A DNA stretch of 64,000 nt from an uncultured Bacteroidota bacterium (lineage in GTDB: Bacteria; Bacteroidota; Bacteroidia; Chitinophagales; Chitinophagaceae): positions 1 through 64,000 of the forward strand of contig CAILUU010000046.1 of the NCBI GenBank assembly GCA_903837525.1. Direction: 5' to 3'. The notes below the pieces were generated by a model that was not told the origin of the DNA, made no database searches, and saw only the letters and a program-made list of their open reading frames with translations. Shown in pieces: positions 10,012-19,009 of this stretch (within the stretch, counting starts at the first letter, position 1; each line of letters begins with the position of its first letter). The position numbers were made by a program, and so were the translations under genes.

Positions 10012-10084
10012 TGATGTAGTAATGTTGTAGTTTAATTTAATTGATAATCAATGTATTAATAATTTTGATGTAGTAATGTTGTGG
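10012..10084. promoter_or_regulatory. Paired direct repeats, candidate operator of the glucan locus
   Basis: TGATGTAGTAATGTTGT occurs exactly twice, at 10012-10028 and 10066-10082, 54 bases apart. Inside each copy the half-site TGTAGT (second half TGTAGT or TGTGGT) recurs 11 bases on, about one helical turn. The block lies in the 199-base gap between the divergent regulator and susC, about 85-160 bases before the susC start. This is the arrangement expected for cooperative binding of a LuxR-type dimer. Binding by the neighbouring regulator is inference. Confidence 0.6.
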
Positions 10085-10169
10085 TAAATTATTTTATCAA
10101 TGATGTACATGCTTATACATTTACATTACGATTGTTCTAAATTTTGGATTCACTAAAACTTGCATAAAT

Positions 10170-13100
10170 ATGAAATTAAAAATTCACTATGTTATTCTCA
10201 GTTTAATTATTGGGATATTTTCACAAACAGCATTTGCACAAAATTTGCAAATTACAGGTAATGTTACAGTAACTAGCTCGGGTAAAACATTAGAAGGTGT
10301 AACCGTTAAACATACGGCATCTTCAACCACCACCACCACAAATGAAAATGGAGATTACTCCATCAGCATTCCTAAAGGCGGTAAAATTTCTTTCACCTAC
10401 AGTGGTATGTCGGATTTAAGCATACAGCCTTCAAAATCGGGTGTTTTCAATGTTAGTATGATTGAAAACAGAAAAAATATCGATGAAGTTGTGGTTGTGG
10501 GTTATGGTAGCCAAAAAGTTACTAAAGTTTCTGGTGCTATTAGTACTGTAAAAAGTGACGCAATAAAAAAATTAAATCCAGTTAGGCTTGAAGAAGCTTT
10601 ACAAGGAGCTGCTTCTGGTGTAACTGTTATTCAAAGCGGTTCGCCAGGTTCAAAACCAACTTTATTTATTAGAGGTATTCCTGGCCTTGGGGCAGACCCT
10701 GTAATTATTGTAGATGGTGTGCCTCAAACAGTAAATGATTTAAATTCTATTGCTCCAAGTGATATTGAAAGCATAAATGTTTTAAAAGATGCAGCAAGTA
10801 CCTCTATATATGGAGTAAAAGGTGGTAATGGGGTTGTAATGGTAACAACAAAAGGAGGTAGAAAAAATCAAAAAACTGAAATAACGGTAAATACGAGTTA
10901 TGCTATGCAACAAGTAGATAGATTATTACCTGTTTTAAATGCTAGTGAATATGGTGCAATACTTAATGAAGGTAGTACCCTGAATGGTGGTAATCTTATT
11001 TTTAATAATTTATCTATATTAGGAAAAGGTACGAATTGGCAAGAAGAAATATTTGAAGAAGCTCCTCTACAAAATTATAGTGTCTCCGCAAGAGGTGGTA
11101 GCGAAAGATCTACCTATTTCTTAAGTACTAATTACCTCAGTCAAGGTGGTATTATTGGAGGATATGATAAGTCGAGGTTTAATAGAATGAATTTTACTTC
11201 TAACCTTACCTTTGATTTAACATCAAAACTTAAGTTTTTAGTAAATGCTACTTATCTAAATTTAAATAGCAAAGGTGTTTCAACAGATGCTTTTAACAGT
11301 GTTGTAGGAAATGCAATAAATTTTGATCCAACCGTTTCTAAATTTAATAAAGTAGCTAATACCGTTGGAAGATATGGTTTTAGTAATTTAATAACTAACG
11401 AAATTCAAAATCCACTTACACAATTAGAAAACACCTATAATCAATTACTAGGTAATAAATTGTATGGTAAGTTTGAAATGCAATATGAGGTAATTAAAAA
11501 TTTAAAACTTACAGGTAGATTTGGTTATACAAAATACGGGGCTACTTCAAAAGTATTTAGCCCACTAGTATTTTTAGGCCCAAATAATACAGACCAAAAT
11601 AATACCTTAAATGCAGATGGCACTACAAAACCAAATAGACATAATAGTGTTGCTACCGATGATTTTAAAAATAATAGTTACACTGCAGAGTTTTTTGGAA
11701 ATTATGATTTTAGAATAAATCAAAAACATCATTTTGAAACCGTAGTTGGTATGTCATTGGCAAAAGACTTTGGAGGCCAAGTAGGTAGTTGGAGAGAAGA
11801 TGTTCCATTTAACTCATGGGATTACGCAGATTATACTGCTGCAACTGGTGTAAATAGAATAGAATTTGATGCAAACAATCAACCCATAGTACATACAGCC
11901 ATTAGAGGGTATTCTTTTGAATATTTTAAAAAGAACGCTTCTGGATTTTTACGTTTAAACTATGATTACGAAGATAAATATTTAGTTTCCTTTACAGGTA
12001 GAAGAGATGGATCTACACGTTTTGCAAAAAATAAACGTTTTGGTAATTTTTATGCAGGTTCTGTAGGTTGGGTAGTTAGCAAAGAAAATTTCTTTAAATC
12101 AAACTTTATTAATTTCTTAAAAGTAAGAGGTAGTTATGGTGTTGTTGGTAACGACCAAGCAGTATCTACAAACTACAATTCAATCTCAACTATTCAAACC
12201 GATTACTTAGCATCGCTTTATGGCTCTGGTAATGCAATTGGTTACACGTTTGGTGGGGCTTTTGCAAACGGTGCTACATTGGGTACTTATTATAATCCAG
12301 ATTTAGGGTGGGAAACAAATGGCCAAGGAAATATTGGATTTGAAATGAATTTTTACAAAAATAAATTCAATATAAGTGCAGATTATTATTATAAAAAAAC
12401 AACCGATTTATTATTTACTACTTCTCTTGCAGGATATTTAGGTTCTATACCTTCTCCAACGGTAAACATTGGTAGTACAACTGCACAAGGTATTGACCTT
12501 ACATTAGGTTATACAGATAAATTTTTGGATAACAAATTAGGCTTAAATACAACAGTGGCATTTACAACCGTTAAAGGTAATGTAACAAGCACTGGTGCTA
12601 GTGGCGCAATAAGAGGTGGTGGTTTTTTTAATGGCCAATCTCAAACTACAACCTTATTTGCACCAGGCTTTGCTCCTGGAGTTTATTTTGGTTATAAAAC
12701 AGCTGGTTTGTTTCAAACTGTTGCTGAAATTGCGGCAAGCCCAACACAAGCTGGTGCTCAGCCTGGTGATATTAAATTTGCTGACCTCAATGGCGATGGA
12801 AAAATTAATAGCGAAGATCAAGAAGTTATCGGAAGCCCTTTTCCTAAATTTACGTTGGGTTGGAATTTAAATTTGAATTATAAGAATATTGATTTGTCTG
12901 TATTCACTTACGCCTCTTATGGTAACGATATTGTAAGAGCTTTTGAGCGTAACGCAAACTACACTAATAAATATGCACAGGTTTTAGAAAGATGGACAGG
13001 ACCAAATACAACGAACGATGCTAAAAACCCTCGTTATACGTTTTCTGATCCAAATAATAATGCTCGTTTTTCTGATAGATATGTGGAAGATGGATCGTTT

Positions 13101-13328
13101 ATTAAGGTAAAAAATATTTTAGTAGGGTACACCTTTACAAATAGAAAAGTAGCCAAATTATTTAAAGGTTTAAGAATTTACGGACAGGTAAAAAATGCCT
13201 TTACATTTACTAAATACACTGGTTTTGATCCAGAAATTGCTGCTACTGGATTATTAGATACAGGTGTTGATAGAGGTGCTTATCCACAAGCAAGAACATT
13301 TGCATTTGGTGTTGATATTAGATTATAA
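10170..13328 (+). CDS. SusC/RagA-family TonB-dependent glycan transporter
   Basis: An outer-membrane TonB-dependent transporter of 1,052 residues, the normal size for SusC. Order: signal peptide (1-24), carboxypeptidase-regulatory-like domain (about 27-97), the SusC linker motif VVVVGYGSQKV (107-117), plug domain, and a 22-stranded barrel ending in a short terminal strand (FAFGVDIRL). It imports oligosaccharides in complex with the SusD lipoprotein encoded next. The substrate is inferred from the locus: beta-glucan oligosaccharides. It is the first gene of a run of genes all on this strand with small gaps. A box TAAATTTTG at 10138-10146 could be its -7 element. Confidence 0.95.
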   Translation: MKLKIHYVILSLIIGIFSQTAFAQNLQITGNVTVTSSGKTLEGVTVKHTASSTTTTTNENGDYSISIPKGGKISFTYSGMSDLSIQPSKSGVFNVSMIENRKNIDEVVVVGYGSQKVTKVSGAISTVKSDAIKKLNPVRLEEALQGAASGVTVIQSGSPGSKPTLFIRGIPGLGADPVIIVDGVPQTVNDLNSIAPSDIESINVLKDAASTSIYGVKGGNGVVMVTTKGGRKNQKTEITVNTSYAMQQVDRLLPVLNASEYGAILNEGSTLNGGNLIFNNLSILGKGTNWQEEIFEEAPLQNYSVSARGGSERSTYFLSTNYLSQGGIIGGYDKSRFNRMNFTSNLTFDLTSKLKFLVNATYLNLNSKGVSTDAFNSVVGNAINFDPTVSKFNKVANTVGRYGFSNLITNEIQNPLTQLENTYNQLLGNKLYGKFEMQYEVIKNLKLTGRFGYTKYGATSKVFSPLVFLGPNNTDQNNTLNADGTTKPNRHNSVATDDFKNNSYTAEFFGNYDFRINQKHHFETVVGMSLAKDFGGQVGSWREDVPFNSWDYADYTAATGVNRIEFDANNQPIVHTAIRGYSFEYFKKNASGFLRLNYDYEDKYLVSFTGRRDGSTRFAKNKRFGNFYAGSVGWVVSKENFFKSNFINFLKVRGSYGVVGNDQAVSTNYNSISTIQTDYLASLYGSGNAIGYTFGGAFANGATLGTYYNPDLGWETNGQGNIGFEMNFYKNKFNISADYYYKKTTDLLFTTSLAGYLGSIPSPTVNIGSTTAQGIDLTLGYTDKFLDNKLGLNTTVAFTTVKGNVTSTGASGAIRGGGFFNGQSQTTTLFAPGFAPGVYFGYKTAGLFQTVAEIAASPTQAGAQPGDIKFADLNGDGKINSEDQEVIGSPFPKFTLGWNLNLNYKNIDLSVFTYASYGNDIVRAFERNANYTNKYAQVLERWTGPNTTNDAKNPRYTFSDPNNNARFSDRYVEDGSFIKVKNILVGYTFTNRKVAKLFKGLRIYGQVKNAFTFTKYTGFDPEIAATGLLDTGVDRGAYPQARTFAFGVDIRL

Positions 13329-13347
13329 TTAAATAAAAATAAATACA

Positions 13348-14853
13348 ATGAAAAATATAAAAATAATTTTAGTTTTAGCATCGCTCTCAATAGCTGCTAT
13401 CTCTTGCAAAAAATGGGTTGATTATAATCCTAAACAAGATTACAAAATTACCGATCAAGAATATCTAAAATCTGAAGCCGATTACCGAGCAATGGGAGTA
13501 GGGGTTTACTCTCCATTAACATGGTTAAATCAGGTTGTAATAATAGGAGATGTAATTACAGATAATTCAGTTTCTGGTGGCGAGTCAGCTTCTGATCAAA
13601 TTCCTATTCAACAAATTGACAATTTCACTCATACGCCGGTAAACTCTATGTTGGCAGATATTTGGCAAGCTGCATACGAAGGAATTAATAGAGCTAATTA
13701 TTTACATCAGTATAAACTTAAAAATATTGCTGGCGATACCGTAAAATTTGCAGGCAAAGATGCTTTATATGGGGAAGTATATTTTTTAAGATCTTTTTAT
13801 TATTTCTCTTTAGTAAGAATGTTTGGAGATGTTCCTTTATTTGTTGATAGAAGATTAGGTGTAGAAGATACAAGAACACTTACCCGTTCACCGAAAGCAA
13901 ATGTATACAAGCAGATAGAAATTGATTTATTAGCGGCTATTGCAGTATTACCTGTAGTGCAAACAGAAAAAGGAAGAGCTACTAAATATGCTGCACAAGC
14001 ACTATTAGGTAAAGTATATTTATATCAAAATAAATATACCGAAGCAGCAGCAATGTTAGAAAATGTTATTGGTAAGTATACCCTAGTAAATAATTTTAAT
14101 TCAATATTTTTATTAGCAGGTGAAAATGGACCGGAGTCTGTTTTTGAAATACAATACTCAAATGGAAGTGCTACTTACGATTGGGGACACCCTACAAGAA
14201 ACCAAGGAAACTTATTGGTACAACAAGTAGGCGTAAGAGGTATGTCAGGTATAAATGGGATGCCCTATGCAGATGGTTGGAGTACTAATTTGCCCACACA
14301 AAATTTAGCTAGTGCATTTACAGCAGGTGATAGTAGAAAAGCAACGACCATTTTTGATGTAGCAGCTTACAAAACCGCCAACCCTAGTTTTGATGTTAAG
14401 TATTTAGTTGCCCCTTATAGGAATACGGGTTTTTACGATGGTAAATTTTTACCTCGTATTGGAGAAACTAGCGGACAATTAGAGTTAAATTATACTAATA
14501 ATTTTAGAACTATTCGCTATGCAGATGTTTTACTTATGGCTGCAGAGGCAAATAACAAAGCAACTGCACCAAACGATATAAAAGCTCAAACGTATTTAAA
14601 TGAAGTTCGTCGTAGAGCATTTGGTAATAATGCTAATGACATAAGCACTACTGGAAATACATTATATGATGCTATATTAAATGAAAGAAGATTAGAATTA
14701 GCCATGGAAGGCGAACGCTTTTTTGATTTAGTAAGAACAGGGAAAGCAGCAGCAATATTAACTCCATTAGGATTTAGAGCAGGTAAGCATGAGGTTTTTC
14801 CAATACCTCAAGGCGAAGTAGATAATGGACTTTCTCAAAATCCAAATTATTAA
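13348..14853 (+). CDS. SusD/RagB-family glycan-binding lipoprotein
   Basis: The surface lipoprotein partner of the preceding transporter (501 residues), which sits as a lid on SusC and binds the glycan. The signal peptide ends at a lipobox with Cys20 (AAISC). The TPR-rich SusD core is visible, with the family blocks FLRSFYYFSLVRMFGDVPLF and a C-terminal RYADVLLMAAEA followed by LNEVRRRAF and NERRLELAMEGERFFDLVR. The gene begins 19 bases after susC, so the two are co-transcribed. Length and motifs are normal. Confidence 0.95.
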   Translation: MKNIKIILVLASLSIAAISCKKWVDYNPKQDYKITDQEYLKSEADYRAMGVGVYSPLTWLNQVVIIGDVITDNSVSGGESASDQIPIQQIDNFTHTPVNSMLADIWQAAYEGINRANYLHQYKLKNIAGDTVKFAGKDALYGEVYFLRSFYYFSLVRMFGDVPLFVDRRLGVEDTRTLTRSPKANVYKQIEIDLLAAIAVLPVVQTEKGRATKYAAQALLGKVYLYQNKYTEAAAMLENVIGKYTLVNNFNSIFLLAGENGPESVFEIQYSNGSATYDWGHPTRNQGNLLVQQVGVRGMSGINGMPYADGWSTNLPTQNLASAFTAGDSRKATTIFDVAAYKTANPSFDVKYLVAPYRNTGFYDGKFLPRIGETSGQLELNYTNNFRTIRYADVLLMAAEANNKATAPNDIKAQTYLNEVRRRAFGNNANDISTTGNTLYDAILNERRLELAMEGERFFDLVRTGKAAAILTPLGFRAGKHEVFPIPQGEVDNGLSQNPNY

Positions 14854-14873
14854 TTTAAATTAAATCACTTAAA

Positions 14874-16949
14874 ATGAAAGCAATAAAATTTATATTCAGT
14901 TTTGTTCTTTTGCTAGGCATAATTGCAGGTTGTACAAAATCTATAAACGAGGATGTATCATTTGTAGATACAGCTGGTGCACCAGCAAAACTTTCAGTGT
15001 TGTTTAATATAACGCAAGATAATAGTGGTTTAGTAACCATTACACCTAATGGTGAAGGCGCTGTTTATTACGATGTATTTTACGGACATGGAACAACTAC
15101 AGCAGTAAATGTACCAGCAGGTAAAAATTCAACACATACCTACCCAGAAGGTGTATATGATGTAAAAATTATAGCACATAATCTTAATGGAAAAACTACC
15201 GAGTTAATTCAAAAATTAACTGTTTCGTTTAGAGCTCCAGAAAATTTAGTAGCAACTGTTGCTATTGATGCTGTAAACAATTTTAGAGTTAATGTTTCTG
15301 CAAGCGCTTTATACGAAACATTTTTTAGAGTGTTTTGGGGCGATGTGCCTAACGAAACTGGTCAAAGCTTTTTAGAGGGCCAAAATGTAAATCATATTTA
15401 TACAGCCGTAGGTACTTACACCGTAAGAGTAGTTGCTTACAGTGGTGGCGCTGCAACAACAACCTACTCAACTACCGTTACTATTACAGATCCCATTTTA
15501 ATACCAATAACGTTTGAATCTGCAACTGTTAATTATGCATTTACCAATTTTGGTGGAGCAACTGCAACTAAAATTCCAAATCCGCAAATTAACGGTATTA
15601 ATACCTCGGCTAGTGTGGGACGCATGGTAAAAAATGCACCTGAGGTTTGGGCTGGTACTTTGTTAACAGTAGGTGGCAACATCGATTTTTCGACTAACAA
15701 GGTTTTCCGTATGAAAGTTTTTTCTCCAAGGGTAGGAGCTAGGGTTTTATTGAAAGTAGAAAACCTGACTAACGGTGGAATCTTTTTTGAAAAAGAAGTT
15801 ACAAGTACTGTGGCTAATGCATGGGAAGACATGGCATTTGATTTCAGAGCGATCAATACCGGCAATACTTATTCAAAAGTTGTTATTATTTGCGATCTAG
15901 GAATTGTGGGTAATGGAACTGCCAATTTTACCTGGTTATTTGATGATATTAGGTTAACTAACCAGATGCCGGTTGGTGTACTTGCATTGCCGGTTACATT
16001 TGATTTGCCGAATGTAAATTATGAGGTTACCGATTTTGGTGGTAACATCAGTGTACCCGCAACCGACCCTACCAATGGTGCAAATAATGTAAAAAGAACA
16101 ACCAAACCCAATGGGGCACAAACATGGGCAGGTACAACTATTGGCGCATACTTTAATGCACCCATAGCTTTTACTGCAACCAGAACACAAATGAGCATCA
16201 GGGTTTATTCACCTGCAGCGGGTTTACGTGTACGTTTAAAAGTTGAAGACCGTACAAACAATGCACGTTCAGTTGAAACCGAAGCCATGACGCAAGCAGC
16301 CAATACCTGGGAAACCCTGGTATTTGATTTCGCTACCCCTTCATCCGGCACAGCAGCTATGAATCTGGCCTATACCTACGATATGGCATCCGTATTTTTT
16401 GATTTTGGAAACAATGGAACCGGAAGTGTATTCTTTTGGGATGATGTGACTTTGTTAGCTGCCAATGTAACTCCAAATTATCTGGTATTACCTCTCGATT
16501 TTCAATCAACCACTTATGCTTATCCTTTTGTAAATTTTGGTGGTGGAGTTGCAACAGTTGTTAATAATCCTAATCCGTCTGGAATAAACACAAGTACTAA
16601 AGTTGGAAAAATGGTAAAAGGACCACCAGAAGTTTATGGTGGAAGTTTTATAGAGTTAGTAAACCCAATTAATTTTTCAACACTTAGAACGTTTAAAGTA
16701 AAAGTATATTCGCCAAGGGTAGGTGCAAGATTATTATTAAAAGTAGAAAACGCTACCAATGGGGGTATTAATTTCGAAAGAGAGGCTACTACAACTACTG
16801 CAAATACTTGGGAAGATTTAACGTTTGACTATTCTACGATACCACTTGGCTTATCGTACTCAAAAATTGTATTAATTTTTGACTTAGGTACTGCTGGTGA
16901 TGGTAGTGCAAATTTCACTTACTATTTTGACGACATAAGACTTAATTAA
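14874..16949 (+). CDS. Three-module surface glycan-binding lipoprotein
   Basis: A 691-residue secreted lipoprotein (lipobox Cys20, IIAGC), 20 bases after susD, in the place where surface glycan-binding proteins are usually found. Residues about 40-205 form two PKD-like beta domains. Three related modules of about 155 residues follow, at 208-362, 371-530 and 538-691. Each begins with a strand like LPxTFD, has NFGG, a segment SPRVGARxLLKVE and a closing FDDIRL-like strand, which suggests a carbohydrate-binding beta-sandwich. Modules one and three are much closer to each other than to module two, and module two is visibly GC-richer. No catalytic motif is seen. The role in binding beta-glucan is inferred from position. 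Confidence 0.8.
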   Translation: MKAIKFIFSFVLLLGIIAGCTKSINEDVSFVDTAGAPAKLSVLFNITQDNSGLVTITPNGEGAVYYDVFYGHGTTTAVNVPAGKNSTHTYPEGVYDVKIIAHNLNGKTTELIQKLTVSFRAPENLVATVAIDAVNNFRVNVSASALYETFFRVFWGDVPNETGQSFLEGQNVNHIYTAVGTYTVRVVAYSGGAATTTYSTTVTITDPILIPITFESATVNYAFTNFGGATATKIPNPQINGINTSASVGRMVKNAPEVWAGTLLTVGGNIDFSTNKVFRMKVFSPRVGARVLLKVENLTNGGIFFEKEVTSTVANAWEDMAFDFRAINTGNTYSKVVIICDLGIVGNGTANFTWLFDDIRLTNQMPVGVLALPVTFDLPNVNYEVTDFGGNISVPATDPTNGANNVKRTTKPNGAQTWAGTTIGAYFNAPIAFTATRTQMSIRVYSPAAGLRVRLKVEDRTNNARSVETEAMTQAANTWETLVFDFATPSSGTAAMNLAYTYDMASVFFDFGNNGTGSVFFWDDVTLLAANVTPNYLVLPLDFQSTTYAYPFVNFGGGVATVVNNPNPSGINTSTKVGKMVKGPPEVYGGSFIELVNPINFSTLRTFKVKVYSPRVGARLLLKVENATNGGINFEREATTTTANTWEDLTFDYSTIPLGLSYSKIVLIFDLGTAGDGSANFTYYFDDIRLN

Positions 16950-16967
16950 ATTTAAAAAAATAAAATT

Positions 16968-17864
16968 ATGCTAACATATAAAAAAATAATTGCTATACTA
17001 TGTGTACTTAGTGCACTTACTTTTACAGCATGTAAAAAGCAAGAGTTTTCAATTGGAGATTTAGTTAATCCTACAGAGCTTACATTAACAGCTACTGTTA
17101 TTGGTGTTGACCCAACAAATCCGTTTGGAAATGGGACAGGTAGAGTAGATATAACCACTACAGCAAAAAATGCATTAAGTTATAATATTGATTTTGGAGA
17201 TGGTAAATCTGAGGTTGTGCCAACAGGTAAAATAGTTCATAAATATACCGACCCAGGCACAGCAGAATATAATATTACTGTAAATGCTGTTGGTACTGGT
17301 GGTATATTATCTACCATTACAAAAAAAATTAAAGTATTTGTAAATTTTCAAATACCTGCAGACATTTTACTTAATGTAACTGGAGGCACATCTAAAGTTT
17401 GGGTTACAGATAAAAATACAAACGGACATTTTGGAGTAGGTCCAGCTGATCAATTTGCCCCCATTTGGTATGCAGCTTCTCCCAACTCAAGGGAAGCTTG
17501 TGCTTATGATGATGATATAACTTTTTCTAAAGATGCTAACGATAATGTTTTTATGTCGATAAATAACAAAGGAGCATCTTTTTCAATAGGTGCGGCAACT
17601 ACTTTTTATGGTTTTGGCGGAGGTGATGGTTGTTACCCTATAAATACCGGTGGTAACAAAAAATTATCTTTTTCAGATGCTGCTTCTGCATCTACACCTG
17701 CACAATCTACCCGTATACAATTTTCTGTACCAGGCAATGGTATTATAAATTTTGGAACTGGTGGGGTAGTTTACGAAATATTATCGATGAGTGATACGCA
17801 AATGCACTTACGAAATATTGGAGCAGATGGTAACTCTTGGTATCAAAAATTAATTAAAAAGTAA
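16968..17864 (+). CDS. PKD-domain lipoprotein of the glucan locus
   Basis: A 298-residue lipoprotein (lipobox Cys22, FTAC). Residues about 35-125 are a PKD-type beta domain (YNIDFGDGKSEVVPTGKIVHKY), very like the N-terminal domain of the GH16 enzyme encoded next. The C-terminal 170 residues are a separate domain with many Gly, Asn and aromatic residues that I do not recognise; it may be another glycan-binding module. It lies 18 bases after the previous gene and 4 before the next, so it is inside the operon. A second surface binding protein is the most likely role; no enzyme motif is seen. Confidence 0.78.
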   Translation: MLTYKKIIAILCVLSALTFTACKKQEFSIGDLVNPTELTLTATVIGVDPTNPFGNGTGRVDITTTAKNALSYNIDFGDGKSEVVPTGKIVHKYTDPGTAEYNITVNAVGTGGILSTITKKIKVFVNFQIPADILLNVTGGTSKVWVTDKNTNGHFGVGPADQFAPIWYAASPNSREACAYDDDITFSKDANDNVFMSINNKGASFSIGAATTFYGFGGGDGCYPINTGGNKKLSFSDAASASTPAQSTRIQFSVPGNGIINFGTGGVVYEILSMSDTQMHLRNIGADGNSWYQKLIKK

Positions 17865-17868
17865 CTAA

Positions 17869-18915
17869 ATGAAATATTTTAAAATTAATATTTTATTACT
17901 ATTTATTTTATTTTACGGTTGCAGTAAAGGAGGATCTACTGGTGGTAATACACAAGTAGCTCCTTCTAATTTAAGTGTTTCTGCAACTCCATCTACCGAT
18001 GGTAGTGGTAATGTTAATTTTGTTGCTACGGCAACAAATGCAACCTCTTTTACTTATGAATATGGTAATGGTATAATTGAAGTAGTGCCAACCGGCAGTG
18101 TAACCTATAAGTATACTGTAATTGGCAATATAACCTACACGGTTATCGTTACAGCTAAAAGTAGTTCTGGTTTAACCATTAGTAAAAGTATTCAGGTATC
18201 CGTTAACGTTACGGTACAAATACCCGTATTAGTATGGTCCGATGAGTTTGATGTAGATGGATTACCAAATTCTTCTAAATGGGGTTATGATATAGGAACG
18301 GGTAGTGGTGGATGGGGAAATAATGAATTACAGTACTATACCAATCGATCTCAAAATGCTTTCGTACAAGGGGGTGTTTTAAAAATTACAGCTACAAAAG
18401 AATCGTTTGCTGGTAGTGCGTATACATCTGCAAGGTTATTATCTAAAGGAAAGTATTCTTTTAAATATGGAAGAATAGAAGCAAGGGCTAAAGTTCCTAC
18501 TGGAGTTGGCACCTGGCCTGCAATTTGGACGTTGGGTGATAATATTGGTACCGTAAATTGGCCTGCTTGTGGCGAAATGGATATAATGGAACATTTGGGT
18601 AGAGATTTAAATAAAATTTATGGAACACTTCATTATCCCGGTCGTTCTGGCGGTAATGCAAATGGAAATACTATTTTTATTCCAGATGCTATTTCTACTT
18701 TTCATAATTATAGTATCGATTGGTCGCCAAGTCATATAAAAATTTACGTAGACAATCAACTTTATCATACTGTTGCAAATTCTAACACACTTCCTTTTAA
18801 TCAAAACTTTTTTATTATTTTAAATATGGCTATGGGGGGCAATTTTGGCGGACCGATAGATCCATTGTTTACAAGTGCAACATTGGAAATAGATTATGTT
18901 AGAGTATATCAATAA
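17869..18915 (+). CDS. GH16 endo-beta-glucanase (laminarinase type) lipoprotein
   Basis: A surface or periplasmic endo-beta-1,3(1,4)-glucanase of 348 residues. It has a lipobox (Cys18, FYGC), a PKD-like domain at about 30-115, then a GH16 catalytic domain at 120-348. The signature GEMDIMEH gives Glu236 as the nucleophile, Asp238, and Glu241 as the acid/base; the extra residue between Asp and Glu (ExDxxE) marks the laminarinase-like branch rather than lichenases with ExDxE. Aromatic substrate residues surround it (WPAIWTLG). In the pathway it cuts long beta-glucan to oligosaccharides for SusC/SusD. It starts 4 bases after the preceding gene. Confidence 0.93.
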   Translation: MKYFKINILLLFILFYGCSKGGSTGGNTQVAPSNLSVSATPSTDGSGNVNFVATATNATSFTYEYGNGIIEVVPTGSVTYKYTVIGNITYTVIVTAKSSSGLTISKSIQVSVNVTVQIPVLVWSDEFDVDGLPNSSKWGYDIGTGSGGWGNNELQYYTNRSQNAFVQGGVLKITATKESFAGSAYTSARLLSKGKYSFKYGRIEARAKVPTGVGTWPAIWTLGDNIGTVNWPACGEMDIMEHLGRDLNKIYGTLHYPGRSGGNANGNTIFIPDAISTFHNYSIDWSPSHIKIYVDNQLYHTVANSNTLPFNQNFFIILNMAMGGNFGGPIDPLFTSATLEIDYVRVYQ

Positions 18916-19009
18916 ATTTTTTATGAGCAAGGTTTAGGTTAATTAAGCGGATTGTATATGCTTTATAAGTTTATACTTCCGTTTTTTTTTATTTTATAAA
19001 ATATTATCA

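Noticed and set aside
16357-16554. Reverse frames inside the three-module binding protein
   Set aside because: They only reflect the lack of stop codons opposite a coding strand; no motifs.
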